Of a stretch of 64,000 bases of DNA, positions 1-7,571 are shown piece by piece. A program made the translations under genes and the position numbers. How positions within the stretch are numbered: the first letter of the stretch is position 1; each line of letters starts with the position of its first letter. The DNA is from Bradymonas sediminis (GTDB lineage: Bacteria > Myxococcota_A > Bradymonadia > Bradymonadales > Bradymonadaceae), in the NCBI RefSeq assembly GCF_003258315.1, contig NZ_CP030032.1, positions 3,536,501 through 3,600,500 on the forward strand. The letters run 5' to 3'. Under the pieces are notes generated by a model, which made no database searches, was not told the origin of the DNA, and was given only the letters and a program-made list of their open reading frames with translations.

Positions 1-1221
1 GTGGTGGTGAGCCGGCGCAACCTTTTAGAAGGAAAGCGCAAGGAGCAGCGCAAGCAGATCGTCGAGGATATCGAGCCCGGCCAGGTCTTCACCGGCGTGG
101 TGCGAAATATCAAAGAATACGGCGCCTTCGTCGACATCGGCGGCATGGACGGCCTGCTGCATATCTCGAATATGAGCTGGGGGCGCATCGACCATCCGTC
201 GGAGATGGTGCGCCCGGGTGACGAGATCAAAGTGACAGTGCTTGATTTCGACCCCAAGAAGAAGCGCTTGAGCCTGGGGCGAAAGCAGATTTTGGACAAC
301 CCCTGGACCGACATCGAAGAGAAATACGCCGCCGGCGATATCGTCAGCGGCAAGGTCGTGAGCCTGGCGGATTTCGGCGCGTTTATCGAGATTGCCCCCG
401 GCCTTGAGGGCCTGGTGCACGTGACCGAGCTGTCCTGGACCCAGCGGATTCATCACCCCCGCGAGGTCCTCGAGCTCGGGCAGGAAGTGCGCGTCAAGAT
501 CTTGAGCGTCGACACCGACAGCCGCCGCCTGAGCCTGTCGGTCAAGCAGCTCGAGGAGAACCCCTGGGTGAAGCTGACCGAGACGCTCAAGCCCGGCGAG
601 GTCGTCAGCGGCCCGATCCGCACGATCACCGACTTCGGCCTCTTCGTCGAGGTCGCCGCCGGGGTCGAGGGGCTGGTGCATATCAGCGATATCTCCTGGA
701 ACGAGAAGGTCGACGACGCCAACACCCTCTATAAGGTCGGTGAGTCGGTCGAGGTAAAGATCCTCGACGTCGACGTCGAGAATCAGCGCCTTGGGCTCGG
801 CATTAAACAGTTGAGCAACGACCCCTGGCAGGACGCCGCGGACCTGGCCAAGCCGGGCAAAAAGATCAAGGTCACCATCACTCGCATCACCGACTTCGGC
901 GCGTTTGCCGAGATCAGCGAGGGCGTTGAGGGCCTGATTCATATCTCGGAGTTGGCGCCTGAGCGCGTCGAGAATGTCCAGCAGGTGGTGCGCCCCGGGC
1001 AGGAAGTCGAGGCCCTGGTGGTCAGCTTCGACCGGGCGAACCAGCGCATCGGCTTGTCGCTCAAGCGCGACGAACTCGAAGAGACCACCGCGCGCGAATA
1101 CTCCGACGATGAGGGCGCGACCGCCAAGCTCGGCGATATCCTGCGCGACCGCCTCGGCCTGCTCACCACCGAGCAGGATCCGGGCGAAGACGCCGCCGCC
1201 GAAGACGACGCCAAAGAGTAA
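1..1221 (+). CDS. rpsA: 30S ribosomal protein S1, 5'-truncated by window edge
   Basis: RNA-binding ribosomal protein that holds mRNA on the 30S subunit. The visible 406 codons hold four S1 (OB-fold) domains, at about residues 25-95, 110-182, 197-269 and 284-356. Each has the family pattern G-x-V-x-x-I-x-D-(Y/F)-G-x-F-V/A followed by GL(V/I/L)H(I/V)(S/T) (for example EYGAFVDIGGMDGLLHIS). They are followed by an acidic tail ending EDDAKE. The opening residues VVSRRNLLEGKRKEQRK match the linker before S1 domain 3 of six-domain S1 proteins. The GTG at base 1 is therefore most likely an internal valine codon, and domains 1-2 lie upstream of the window. A strong hairpin terminator follows the stop by 25 bp. 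Confidence 0.93.
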   Translation: MVVSRRNLLEGKRKEQRKQIVEDIEPGQVFTGVVRNIKEYGAFVDIGGMDGLLHISNMSWGRIDHPSEMVRPGDEIKVTVLDFDPKKKRLSLGRKQILDNPWTDIEEKYAAGDIVSGKVVSLADFGAFIEIAPGLEGLVHVTELSWTQRIHHPREVLELGQEVRVKILSVDTDSRRLSLSVKQLEENPWVKLTETLKPGEVVSGPIRTITDFGLFVEVAAGVEGLVHISDISWNEKVDDANTLYKVGESVEVKILDVDVENQRLGLGIKQLSNDPWQDAADLAKPGKKIKVTITRITDFGAFAEISEGVEGLIHISELAPERVENVQQVVRPGQEVEALVVSFDRANQRIGLSLKRDELEETTAREYSDDEGATAKLGDILRDRLGLLTTEQDPGEDAAAEDDAKE

Positions 1222-1246
1222 GACGCATCACGGCGCATAAAAGAAA

Positions 1247-1282
1247 GAGGCTGGCTCGGAGCAATCCGGGCCAGCCTCTTTT
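1247..1282. terminator. Rho-independent terminator, GCAA tetraloop
   Basis: A 14-bp stem (1247-1260 with 1265-1278, one G-T pair) is capped by a GCAA tetraloop. TTTT follows on the plus strand and an A-rich stretch precedes it, so it can act in both directions between the convergent rpsA and ccmH-like genes. Confidence 0.88.
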
Positions 1283-1299
1283 CGTTCGACTTCAAGCGC

Positions 1300-1869
1300 T
1301 TACTCGAGATATTCGCCGCGCAATTCTTCGAGATAGAGGCGGTCTTCCTCGGAGAGGTCCTCGGCAGACACAGCCTCCTCACCGTCGTCGAGGCCACCTT
1401 TTTTGCGCCCGCGCCAGCCGAAGAAATAGATCGCGACCAGGCACAACAGCAGCGCCGCGAAGATGATGCCGAGCAGCATATAATCGTCTTCCGCCGGCGG
1501 CGCGACCACGCGGTATTTCTCGCCGATATCACCGACGATCGTGTCGATGATCTCCTGCTTCGGCATGCCCTGGAGCGCCATCTCCTGGATGTCCTGGCGC
1601 ACCTCGGAGGCCTGGCCCGACGGGCACATCTCCAGGGTTTTGCCCGGGCAGAAGGGGCTGTAGATCTCCTGGCCGATCTGCTGAGACAGGGTCGACGCAG
1701 CGCCCGGGGTTCGAGGAGCGGCGGCCGAAGCGCTCGCGCCCTCAGGGGGCGCGGCGGCGACCGGGCTCACGCTCCCGACGGAGAGTATCATGAGCAGGAA
1801 AACCGCCGCGATTCGCCGCATATGATGCGCCGGGCGAGTCGATGGGGCCTGCTGAGTCATGCGTTTCAT
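1300..1869 (-). CDS. CcmH-like cytochrome c maturation protein
   Basis: Likely periplasm-facing, membrane-anchored thioreductant of cytochrome c maturation (CcmH/CycL/NrfF family). In this family a Cys pair handles apocytochrome or CcmG disulfides. The 189-residue protein has an N-terminal signal/anchor (about residues 17-40). A short helical domain follows: QEIYSPFCPGKTLEMCPSGQ, then EVRQDI.EMALQGMPKQEIIDTIVGDIGEKY, which is the CcmH three-helix pattern. A transmembrane helix lies at about 130-150, then a basic and acidic cytoplasmic tail. The usual LRCxxC motif is replaced by two cysteines eight positions apart (C74, C82). Start chosen at 1869 because AAGGA lies 9 nt upstream; an internal Met at 1821 is possible. 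No other ccm gene is in the window. Confidence 0.75.
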   Translation of the reverse strand: MKRMTQQAPSTRPAHHMRRIAAVFLLMILSVGSVSPVAAAPPEGASASAAAPRTPGAASTLSQQIGQEIYSPFCPGKTLEMCPSGQASEVRQDIQEMALQGMPKQEIIDTIVGDIGEKYRVVAPPAEDDYMLLGIIFAALLLCLVAIYFFGWRGRKKGGLDDGEEAVSAEDLSEEDRLYLEELRGEYLE

Positions 1870-1965
1870 TATCTATATTCCTTGCGTTTCAATGCCGCGT
1901 TCGAGGTGCGCCCGCGCGTCTGGACTCATCGGCGAGTCGCCCTCGTGTGATTCATTCGGGATGCA

Positions 1966-3753
1966 TCATCCAACAAATTCGGCGTCGATCGCGTCGGTGC
2001 CCAACCAATCGCGCAGAGCGCGGCGCGCGCTGTCGGACGCATCTTCGCGGGTGCGCAGCCGGTAGGTGTCGGCGGGCGGCGTCCCCAGCTCGACCCTATA
2101 TTCGCGCAACACGCCCCGGCGAAAGAGGTGGAAGCTGACCAGGTCGCCCGGGGCTTTATCGCCCAGCAGCTGGGCGAAGTTCTCGCCGGTAACTTTGGCG
2201 CCGTCGATGGCGATGATCTCATCGCCAGGGTAGATGCCGCCGGCCTGCGCGGGGCAGCCGGTCGGCACTGCGCTGACGAGCAATTGCCCATTTTTATTCG
2301 AGGTCTTCGCGCCCAACCAGCCTTTGGTCGGCGCCGCGCAGACCCGCTCAATCTCAAGCCCCATCGGGGCCAGGTAGGTGTCCCAATTGATCGGGTCCAC
2401 CCCGCGGATATAGGCGTTGAAGAAGCCATCGACCTCGACGCCGGTCGCGTCCTCGATGATCTGGGCGTAGCCCCCCTCGGGGTAGCCAGAACCGTCGGCC
2501 TTAAAATAATGTTCCCACAGATGCTGCAGGACGGTGTCGAGCGACTTCTCCCCGCCCGTCTCCACCCGAATCTTCATATCGAGCAGCGCGCAGATCAGCT
2601 CTCCCTTTAGATAATAGGAGACCGTGGAGTTGACCGTATTTTCGTCCGGTCGGTACAGCTTAATCCAGGCGTTATAGCTCGACTCCTCCAAGGATTGCTG
2701 GAATCGCCCGGGGATTTGCTCGTAGTGAAAGATCCGCTCGAGCAGACGCTCCAGATAGGAGTTCGCGTCGAGGAAACCCGCGCGCAGCAGGCCCAGGGTG
2801 TCGTAATAGCTGGTGACGCCCTCCACGGTCCACAGGTCGCGGGTGTAATTTTCGTTCTGATAATCGAAGGGCCCCAGCACCTCGGGGCGGATGCGCTTGA
2901 CGTTCCACGCGTGGAAATGCTCGTGGCAGACCAGGCGCAAGAAGTCGAGGTAGCCGTCCTGGCGGCTGCCGGGTTTGTCGCCGCGGCGCAGGTTGTTGCG
3001 CGCGTAGAGCAAGGCGGTCGAGTTCAGGTGCTCAAGCCCGCCCCCGCCGGTGTCGCTGAGCAGGGTGATGAAGAGATAATCTTCGTAGGGGAGCTCGCCA
3101 AAGAGCGCCCGGTTGGCCTCGACGATCTTCGGCAGGTCCTCGCGCAGGGCGTCGCGGTCGACGTTCGACTCCCCCCATAAGATCATCTGGTGGGTCTTTC
3201 CCTCGACCTCGAATTCGATCGGGCGATGCACGCCCATCTGCACCGGGCAGTCGAAGAGGATGTCGAAATTCGGCGCCCGGAAGCGCTGCTGGGTCACGCC
3301 GACCGGCTCCAGGCCGGTATAAACATCCCACCCGGAACCCTCGGGTGCCACGATCTCGACCTCGACCTCTTCGTCGGTGCGCCCCTTGGGGTAGAGGTAG
3401 GTCGAGACGCCGTTGAAGAAGGCGTGGGTGTCGTCGACGTGGTTGCCGCGCACGTTGAGGTCGTGGGCGAAGACCTCGTATTCGACCGCCAGGGCGTTGC
3501 GATTGGCGGCGTCGATGCGCCAGGTGGCCTTGTCTACCTTTTGCACGCGGCGGCGGTCGCCGTCGCTGTCGAAGGCGCGCAGGTTCTGCACGTGACGCGC
3601 GTATTCCCGGACCAGATAACTCCCCGGGCTCCACACCGGCATGCATACGTCGACGGACTCAACCTCGCCGAGCCCCTCGATTTCGAGGCGAATATGCAGC
3701 AGATGGGTGTGGGGATTTGGGACAGAAACTTTAAAACGAATTAGCGCGCTCAT
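1966..3753 (-). CDS. M61-family metallopeptidase with PDZ domain
   Basis: Zinc aminopeptidase of the M61 (glycyl aminopeptidase-like) family. The N-terminal beta domain (residues 1-170) includes the family hallmark MPVWSPGSYLVREYARH. The catalytic helix carries HEHFH (277-281) followed by WNVKRIRP, and the third zinc ligand is the Glu of LWTVEGVTSYYD (E311). A PDZ domain sits at about residues 465-560 (WLGAKT...GIYPGDEIIAIDG). Length (595) is normal for M61-PDZ proteins. There is no evident signal peptide, so it is probably cytoplasmic. It stands alone on the minus strand, with no overlap with neighbours. The substrate cannot be told from the sequence. Confidence 0.9.
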   Translation of the reverse strand: MSALIRFKVSVPNPHTHLLHIRLEIEGLGEVESVDVCMPVWSPGSYLVREYARHVQNLRAFDSDGDRRRVQKVDKATWRIDAANRNALAVEYEVFAHDLNVRGNHVDDTHAFFNGVSTYLYPKGRTDEEVEVEIVAPEGSGWDVYTGLEPVGVTQQRFRAPNFDILFDCPVQMGVHRPIEFEVEGKTHQMILWGESNVDRDALREDLPKIVEANRALFGELPYEDYLFITLLSDTGGGGLEHLNSTALLYARNNLRRGDKPGSRQDGYLDFLRLVCHEHFHAWNVKRIRPEVLGPFDYQNENYTRDLWTVEGVTSYYDTLGLLRAGFLDANSYLERLLERIFHYEQIPGRFQQSLEESSYNAWIKLYRPDENTVNSTVSYYLKGELICALLDMKIRVETGGEKSLDTVLQHLWEHYFKADGSGYPEGGYAQIIEDATGVEVDGFFNAYIRGVDPINWDTYLAPMGLEIERVCAAPTKGWLGAKTSNKNGQLLVSAVPTGCPAQAGGIYPGDEIIAIDGAKVTGENFAQLLGDKAPGDLVSFHLFRRGVLREYRVELGTPPADTYRLRTREDASDSARRALRDWLGTDAIDAEFVG

Positions 3754-4018
3754 AGGGATCGCCTTGGCGAATCAGTGCCGACAGTGCGGACGTTCGGAGG
3801 GAAGGTTCGACGGGCGCCTCGATTGAGCGCCCCAATCGCCCTATGCTTACATCAGCCGCGCTAAATTTTGAAGTCTTCCGCCGCACCCTAGCCGACTTCT
3901 CCTCGCCGAGCGCCCTTGCCCCGGAGTCGCCCCCCCCAACATTGCGCCCCGGCACCCCTGGGAGAAGATGCCGGAGCGGTGTCGACGCCACCTAAGATGA
4001 CGCGATATGCGCCGAAGT
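3754..4018. other. intergenic, no gene seen
   Basis: This 265-bp stretch separates two minus-strand genes. The only open frame across it runs into the peptidase gene and has no codon pattern or start signal of its own. No clear terminator or promoter was found. Confidence 0.5.
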
Positions 4019-4894
4019 TCAGACCGGTCGCCTGTCCGCGCTGGAGTGATACTCCCGGTAGACCGGGCGCCCCGAGACCTTCGCCTTCGCGTGGGAGTCG
4101 TCGTTATAGAGCATATTGATGAGCTTGCCGCCGACCGCCAGGCCGCTGAGCAACAACCCGCCGCCGAGCGCGATCACCCCGACGAGCCCGAAGGTAAAAC
4201 CGGCCCCCACGCCCAGCAGGGACAGCACGCCTAGCACCGCCGCGCCAAGCCCGGCGACCATCTGCATAAACGCCCCGCCCTTGATGGACTCATTGGCCAC
4301 CCGCTGCTTGAAGCGCGGCGCCCCGGAGGCTGAGATGACCAGGCGACTCAGATGCATGGTCGCCGCGGCCCCGAAGGCCATCGCGCCGCCCAGGACGATC
4401 AACCCGACCGGGATGAGCGTCAGGCTCTCCACCCCCATCATCGCCAGCACCCCGAGCGCGACGCCCGCGGCGCCGCCGATCGTCTCGGCGGTGATGCCAC
4501 CGCCGGCCTGCACCGCCCCGCTGGAGGTGTCCGACGTGCTGCTACTCAGAATGTCCGAATATTTGGCCCCCATGCTGCCGCCGGCGATGATCAACCCGGC
4601 GCCCACCGCGACCATGCCGATGGTCGTAAAGAGCATCGGCATAAAGCCGATCAACCCCAGGATACCCAGCGTCGCCGCCCCCGCCCCGAGCACCACCCCG
4701 ACCATCGAGCCGCCCGCGATGACCTCCGCGGTGTCCTTATCGACGACTTCGATATTTGATTTGGATGCGTCGAACTCTTCCTGAAAGACTTCGTAATGGG
4801 TCTCGCGATTGCGCAACCCCTGCGGATGCTCCGCGTGTATATGATCGGAGGGCTTATAGCCTTCTCCGTCTCGTGGTGTTCCGGAAACGCTCAT
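4019..4894 (-). CDS. membrane protein with three internal Gly-rich repeats
   Basis: Family not recognised. The 291-residue protein has a polar, acidic N-terminus (about 65 residues) and then three repeats of about 60 residues, each able to form two transmembrane helices. The repeats align over the pattern G-A-x-x-x-L-G-(I/V)-L-x-x-x-G-x(8-11)-G-x-x-x-(L/V)-G-(A/G): GAATLGILGLIG..., GVALGVLAMMG... and GAAVLGVLSLLG.... That gives six hydrophobic helices joined by polar loops. A GAGGAGG ribosome site 6 nt upstream fixes the start. The run of glycine and alanine favours tight helix packing, as in small pores or membrane scaffolds; function is not assigned. Confidence 0.75.
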   Translation of the reverse strand: MSVSGTPRDGEGYKPSDHIHAEHPQGLRNRETHYEVFQEEFDASKSNIEVVDKDTAEVIAGGSMVGVVLGAGAATLGILGLIGFMPMLFTTIGMVAVGAGLIIAGGSMGAKYSDILSSSTSDTSSGAVQAGGGITAETIGGAAGVALGVLAMMGVESLTLIPVGLIVLGGAMAFGAAATMHLSRLVISASGAPRFKQRVANESIKGGAFMQMVAGLGAAVLGVLSLLGVGAGFTFGLVGVIALGGGLLLSGLAVGGKLINMLYNDDSHAKAKVSGRPVYREYHSSADRRPV

Positions 4895-5058
4895 CTGAGC
4901 CTCCTCTTGGATATGATTGACTGGCCGTTGCGGCCGATGTTGAATAGAGAACGCACAACCCCAACAATAAAACCAATCATATCAAGGACTTAGAACCACA
5001 CCGCATCAAGGCTAAGCACCGGGAACGGGTGAACAAGGTGGGCCCAGGGCGGCGGCGC

Positions 5059-6072
5059 TTAGAAGGTGCCGAGGAGCGTCAGGCCCGGACGGGTGTCAAA
5101 GATGGTGGGGGAGACGGAGAAGACAAAGGCGGGCGGCTCATCCACGAGTTCCGGCAGGCCGACGGTCTCGACCGGGTCGGGCTCGCCCCAGCCGTAATGA
5201 AGAACGCGCGGAAGCACCCAGCCTGCCGCGACACCCATACCCCAACCGAGCAACATATCGGAGGGGTAGTGCTGCTCGCTGGCCACCCGGGCGAGGCCGT
5301 TTCCCACGGCGTTCACGATCATTAGGCCGCAGGCGATGTCGTCGGCGAGCCCGCCACCATAGAGGGGAAGATGCCCGTGGTGCAGACAGGTTAGGCCGGC
5401 CACAGCGGTGGCCGTGGCGGTATGCCCGGCGATGAAGCTGCGGGTGTATTCAACGTTTTCGGGGTCGCACAGGTGCCCCTCGCGCTGGGGGTCGGAGCAG
5501 TTGACGCCTGTTGGCCGCACTCGCCCGACAAATATCTGGGTCCCCCACTCCACCGCCGCCACCACCGCGAGCGACTCGAAGTCGATCCAGGACATCTTCC
5601 AGGCCACGTCCCAGCTATTGTCGTGCAAGAGTCCCGGTAGAAGCGCCGAATCCACCAGGCGATAGGCCATCGCCCCGTAGAAGCTCAGGTCGCTGGCCTT
5701 GCGAATATTTTCATTGGCGGGGTTTGAGCGCACGGCCAGGTGGTCGAGCACGCTCTGCTCAAAATCGGAGGTTCCGACCCAGTTGGCCGGCGGCGGGCGC
5801 ACCAAAAATCGGGCGCTGAACCCGCCAGCCATCAGCACCAGCGCGCTGGGGTATTCCCAGCTTCGGATGCCGCTCCATTCGTCTTTCCACACCAACTGCC
5901 GGGTGGCCAACGAGCCCTGGCGCGCCTCGGGTTCCGGTTCGGGCTCGGGCAATGGCAGCGGAGGCCGCGTTTTTGTCGGCGCATCACGCGCGGGCGATTG
6001 GGCCAACGCCGGCGCCGCGTTGGCGACACAGACCATCATCGGAATCAGCGCAACCAGGCGGGTCGGATTCAT
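5059..6072 (-). CDS. PAP2-superfamily phosphatase, exported
   Basis: Membrane or periplasmic phosphatase of the PAP2 superfamily (type 2 phosphatidic acid phosphatase / acid phosphatase). The three catalytic motifs are visible: V-GRVRP (motif 1, Lys/Arg-RP), SFIAGH (motif 2, P-S-G-H-like with IAGH) and RVASEQHYPSDM (motif 3, R-x5-H-x3-D). A signal peptide (MNPTRLVALIPMMVCVANAAPALAQ) is followed by a Pro/Glu-rich linker. The Met at 6072 was chosen because the signal peptide starts there; an in-frame Met 39 bases upstream would put a polar tail before it. The substrate could be a lipid phosphate or a soluble phosphoester. Confidence 0.82.
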   Translation of the reverse strand: MNPTRLVALIPMMVCVANAAPALAQSPARDAPTKTRPPLPLPEPEPEPEARQGSLATRQLVWKDEWSGIRSWEYPSALVLMAGGFSARFLVRPPPANWVGTSDFEQSVLDHLAVRSNPANENIRKASDLSFYGAMAYRLVDSALLPGLLHDNSWDVAWKMSWIDFESLAVVAAVEWGTQIFVGRVRPTGVNCSDPQREGHLCDPENVEYTRSFIAGHTATATAVAGLTCLHHGHLPLYGGGLADDIACGLMIVNAVGNGLARVASEQHYPSDMLLGWGMGVAAGWVLPRVLHYGWGEPDPVETVGLPELVDEPPAFVFSVSPTIFDTRPGLTLLGTF

Positions 6073-6287
6073 GGAGGGTCCAATCACAGGGCATTCAATA
6101 TACGTGGGCAAATGGTCATGCGGCCGGCCGGCGGCAACTGAATGCCCCCGACGATATCGCTCTCCCGGGCCTATTTTGGTCTTCTAAAACCATAGCCGCG
6201 TCGCTCCGGGCGGCAATCCCCGCGACCATCGCGCGTCAAAACAGCCGGACACACAACCTCATAACCTGTTGAAATAAAACGAAGAAC

Positions 6288-6315
6288 TTGACCCTCGACG
6301 CCCCGTCACCATAAT
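6288..6315 (+). promoter_or_regulatory. sigma70-like promoter of repeat RNA A
   Basis: TTGACC (6288-6293), a 16-bp spacer, then CATAAT (6310-6315). The same boxes with the same spacing recur at the head of the second repeat unit (6733-6760), although the spacer sequence has changed between them. Confidence 0.6.
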
Positions 6316-6321
6316 CAAATC

Positions 6322-6633
6322 TGTAGTCGCGATGGGACGCTCCGTTTTGGAATAGTCTCAAACCGAGTGGGTTCCAAAGAATCCGGACATGGCGTAATCA
6401 ACCATGGAAGGAAGCTCGTAGCTCTCACTCCATGCGGAAACGACGCGGACGCCTTCTGGCCCGCCAGCCAGAACCCGAAAGCGCACAGCCCGCATAAGTT
6501 TCTGACCGTAAATTCCGACGCAGATTGTCCACTTGAAATCTGGGCAACCGACGAAGGAGCAAAGGCCCGACGCAACTACGAAGAAGAGGCCCCGGTGCAG
6601 CGGCGAGAGCCAACGCATTGGGGTCTTTTTTTT
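6322..6633 (+). ncRNA. putative small RNA A (tandem copy 1)
   Basis: Predicted transcript of about 312 nt, running from just after the promoter at 6288-6315 to a U8 terminator ending at 6633. It is a diverged direct copy of the unit at 6767-7079. The best-kept core, 6428-6485, is 58 bp identical to 6871-6928 and contains a perfect 7-bp hairpin (6454-6460 with 6467-6473, loop CCGCCA). Small indels between the copies (for example near 6351 versus 6796, and near 6505) shift every reading frame, arguing against a protein. It does not match the signatures I know for tmRNA, RNase P RNA, 6S or SRP RNA. The transcript start is inferred from the -10 box. Confidence 0.55.
6588..6633 (+). terminator. 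terminator of RNA A
   Basis: An 11-bp stem (6588-6598 with 6615-6625, three G-U pairs) encloses a smaller GGC-GAGA-GCC hairpin and is followed by eight T (6626-6633). Confidence 0.8.
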
Positions 6634-6732
6634 GTCTCTCGGCTCTGCTTCTCTGAGCGCCCCGACCAAACGCTCCCTCGCGCGATACCCCGAAGGCAAA
6701 GACCCATAACCCACTGAAATCAAAAGAATAAC

Positions 6733-6760
6733 TTGACCATCACCGCCCCGTTACCATAAT
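6733..6760 (+). promoter_or_regulatory. sigma70-like promoter of repeat RNA B
   Basis: TTGACC (6733-6738), a 16-bp spacer, CATAAT (6755-6760), matching the promoter of copy A in box sequence and spacing. About 20 bp upstream is also similar between the copies (ACTGAAATCAAAAG versus GTTGAAATAAAACG). Confidence 0.6.
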
Positions 6761-6766
6761 CAAATT

Positions 6767-7079
6767 TGTAGTCGCGATGGGACGCTCCGTTTCGGAAAGT
6801 CTCAAACCGAGTGGGTTCTAAAGAGTCTGGACATGGCTTAAAAAACCATAAAAGAAACTCATAGCTCTTGCTCCATGCGGAAACGACGCGGACGCCTTCT
6901 GGCCCGCCAGCCAGAACCCGAAAGCGCATGGCCCGCATAGGTTTTTGACAAAATATTTCCGACGCCGATTGTTCACTTGAAACCTGAGCAGCCGACGAAG
7001 AAGCAACAAAACCCGACGTAACTACGAAGAAGAGACCCCGATGCAGCGGCGAGAGCCAATGCATTGGGGTCTTTTTTTT
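6767..7079 (+). ncRNA. putative small RNA B (tandem copy 2)
   Basis: Predicted transcript of about 313 nt, the second unit of the tandem pair. It keeps the promoter, the 58-bp identical core (6871-6928), the 7-bp hairpin (6897-6903 with 6910-6916) and the U8 terminator. Identity is high in the core and at the 3' end and lower between them. Total length differs from copy A by one base although there are several internal indels. It ends about 490 bp before the TetR-RND operon, on the same strand; whether it acts on that operon is unknown. Confidence 0.55.
7034..7079 (+). terminator. terminator of RNA B
   Basis: An 11-bp stem (7034-7044 with 7061-7071) encloses the same GGC-GAGA-GCC hairpin and is followed by eight T (7072-7079). 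Relative to copy A, two G-U pairs have become A-U pairs, so pairing is kept or improved. Confidence 0.82.
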
Positions 7080-7153
7080 GTGCACCATCGTCGAAAATCG
7101 TGCCCCCCCAGGATTAATTTGGTCCACTCATAAGTTGGAATGACCGACCCTAT

Positions 7154-7300
7154 GCGCGCCACAGGTGAACAACCCTTCACCAGCAGCAAACAAACATTAC
7201 CCAGTGGCGAAAGAATATTGACAGACGAATTCAAAGTCTCTATTACTCGCGTCAACTGAGCTTTCGCCACAGGTGAAAACTATTTCACCATCAGCGAAAG
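7154..7300. repeat. two hairpin repeats GGTGAA/TTCACC
   Basis: Two related palindromic units. Unit 1 has GGTGAA at 7164-7169 and TTCACC at 7176-7181. Unit 2 has GGTGAA at 7272-7277 and TTCACC at 7284-7289, with an outer arm TTTCGC (7262-7267) / GCGAAA (7294-7299). Both share the flank GCCACA before the stem. Separately, a perfect 10-bp inverted repeat GTGGCGAAAG (7204-7213) pairs with CTTTCGCCAC (7261-7270), linking the spacer to unit 2. The rest of 7080-7480 shows no convincing gene. Confidence 0.6.
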
Positions 7301-7483
7301 CATCGGCTCGAGCCTCTCGAGAAGACCTACGAAGGGCGATCGCAATGAAGGCTGGCGCAAATAGAACCGGCTCAGCTCCCAATTCACGGTATTCTGCGCC
7401 CATTTGAGCCCTCAAGGACTCCCATGACGCCTTCGACGAATCGACAAACGCTTAGGGGATGCTGATTAACCCCCAAAATATAC

Positions 7484-7506
7484 CCCATATGCCTGGATGG
7501 TATGGG
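7484..7506. promoter_or_regulatory. candidate operator of the TetR-RND operon
   Basis: Inverted repeat CCCATA (7484-7489) / TATGGG (7501-7506) with an 11-bp centre, about 65-90 bp upstream of the regulator gene. It is flanked by the direct repeat CCCAAAATA on both sides (about 7472 and 7508). Position and symmetry fit a TetR-type operator; assignment is inference. Confidence 0.35.
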
Positions 7507-7544
7507 ACCCAAAATAAGAATGCATCCAAGGAGCTTCAGCATGC

Positions 7545-7571
7545 ATGAAAATGAAAATCACCAGCTTTTAA
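7545..7571 (+). CDS. short leader ORF before the TetR gene
   Basis: Eight codons (MKMKITSF) preceded by a strong AAGGAG (7528-7533, 11 nt before the ATG). It ends in TAA directly abutting an ATG (TAAATG at 7569-7574) that is in frame with the TetR gene. This could couple translation of the regulator. The same AAGGAG also lies 7 nt before an ATG at 7541 in a different frame, so which start it serves is uncertain. Confidence 0.3.
   Translation: MKMKITSF

Noticed and set aside
25-942. Long opposite-strand frame under the S1 gene
   Set aside because: Typical high-GC antisense shadow; composition mirrors the S1 repeats.
3731-3991. 86-codon minus-strand frame across the peptidase/membrane-protein gap
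   Set aside because: Overlaps the peptidase start and lacks a ribosome site or hydrophobic/structured pattern.
6315-7127. Minus-strand open frames across the two RNA-like repeats (for example ending LSPLHRGLFF)
   Set aside because: Copies differ by frame-shifting indels, frames read through the plus-strand terminators and no ribosome site precedes them; the frames come from the hairpin sequence itself.
7022-7415. Minus-strand frames with FTCGESS and LLVKGCSPVA-like strings
   Set aside because: These strings are translations of the GGTGAA/TTCACC palindromes; no start signal or family.
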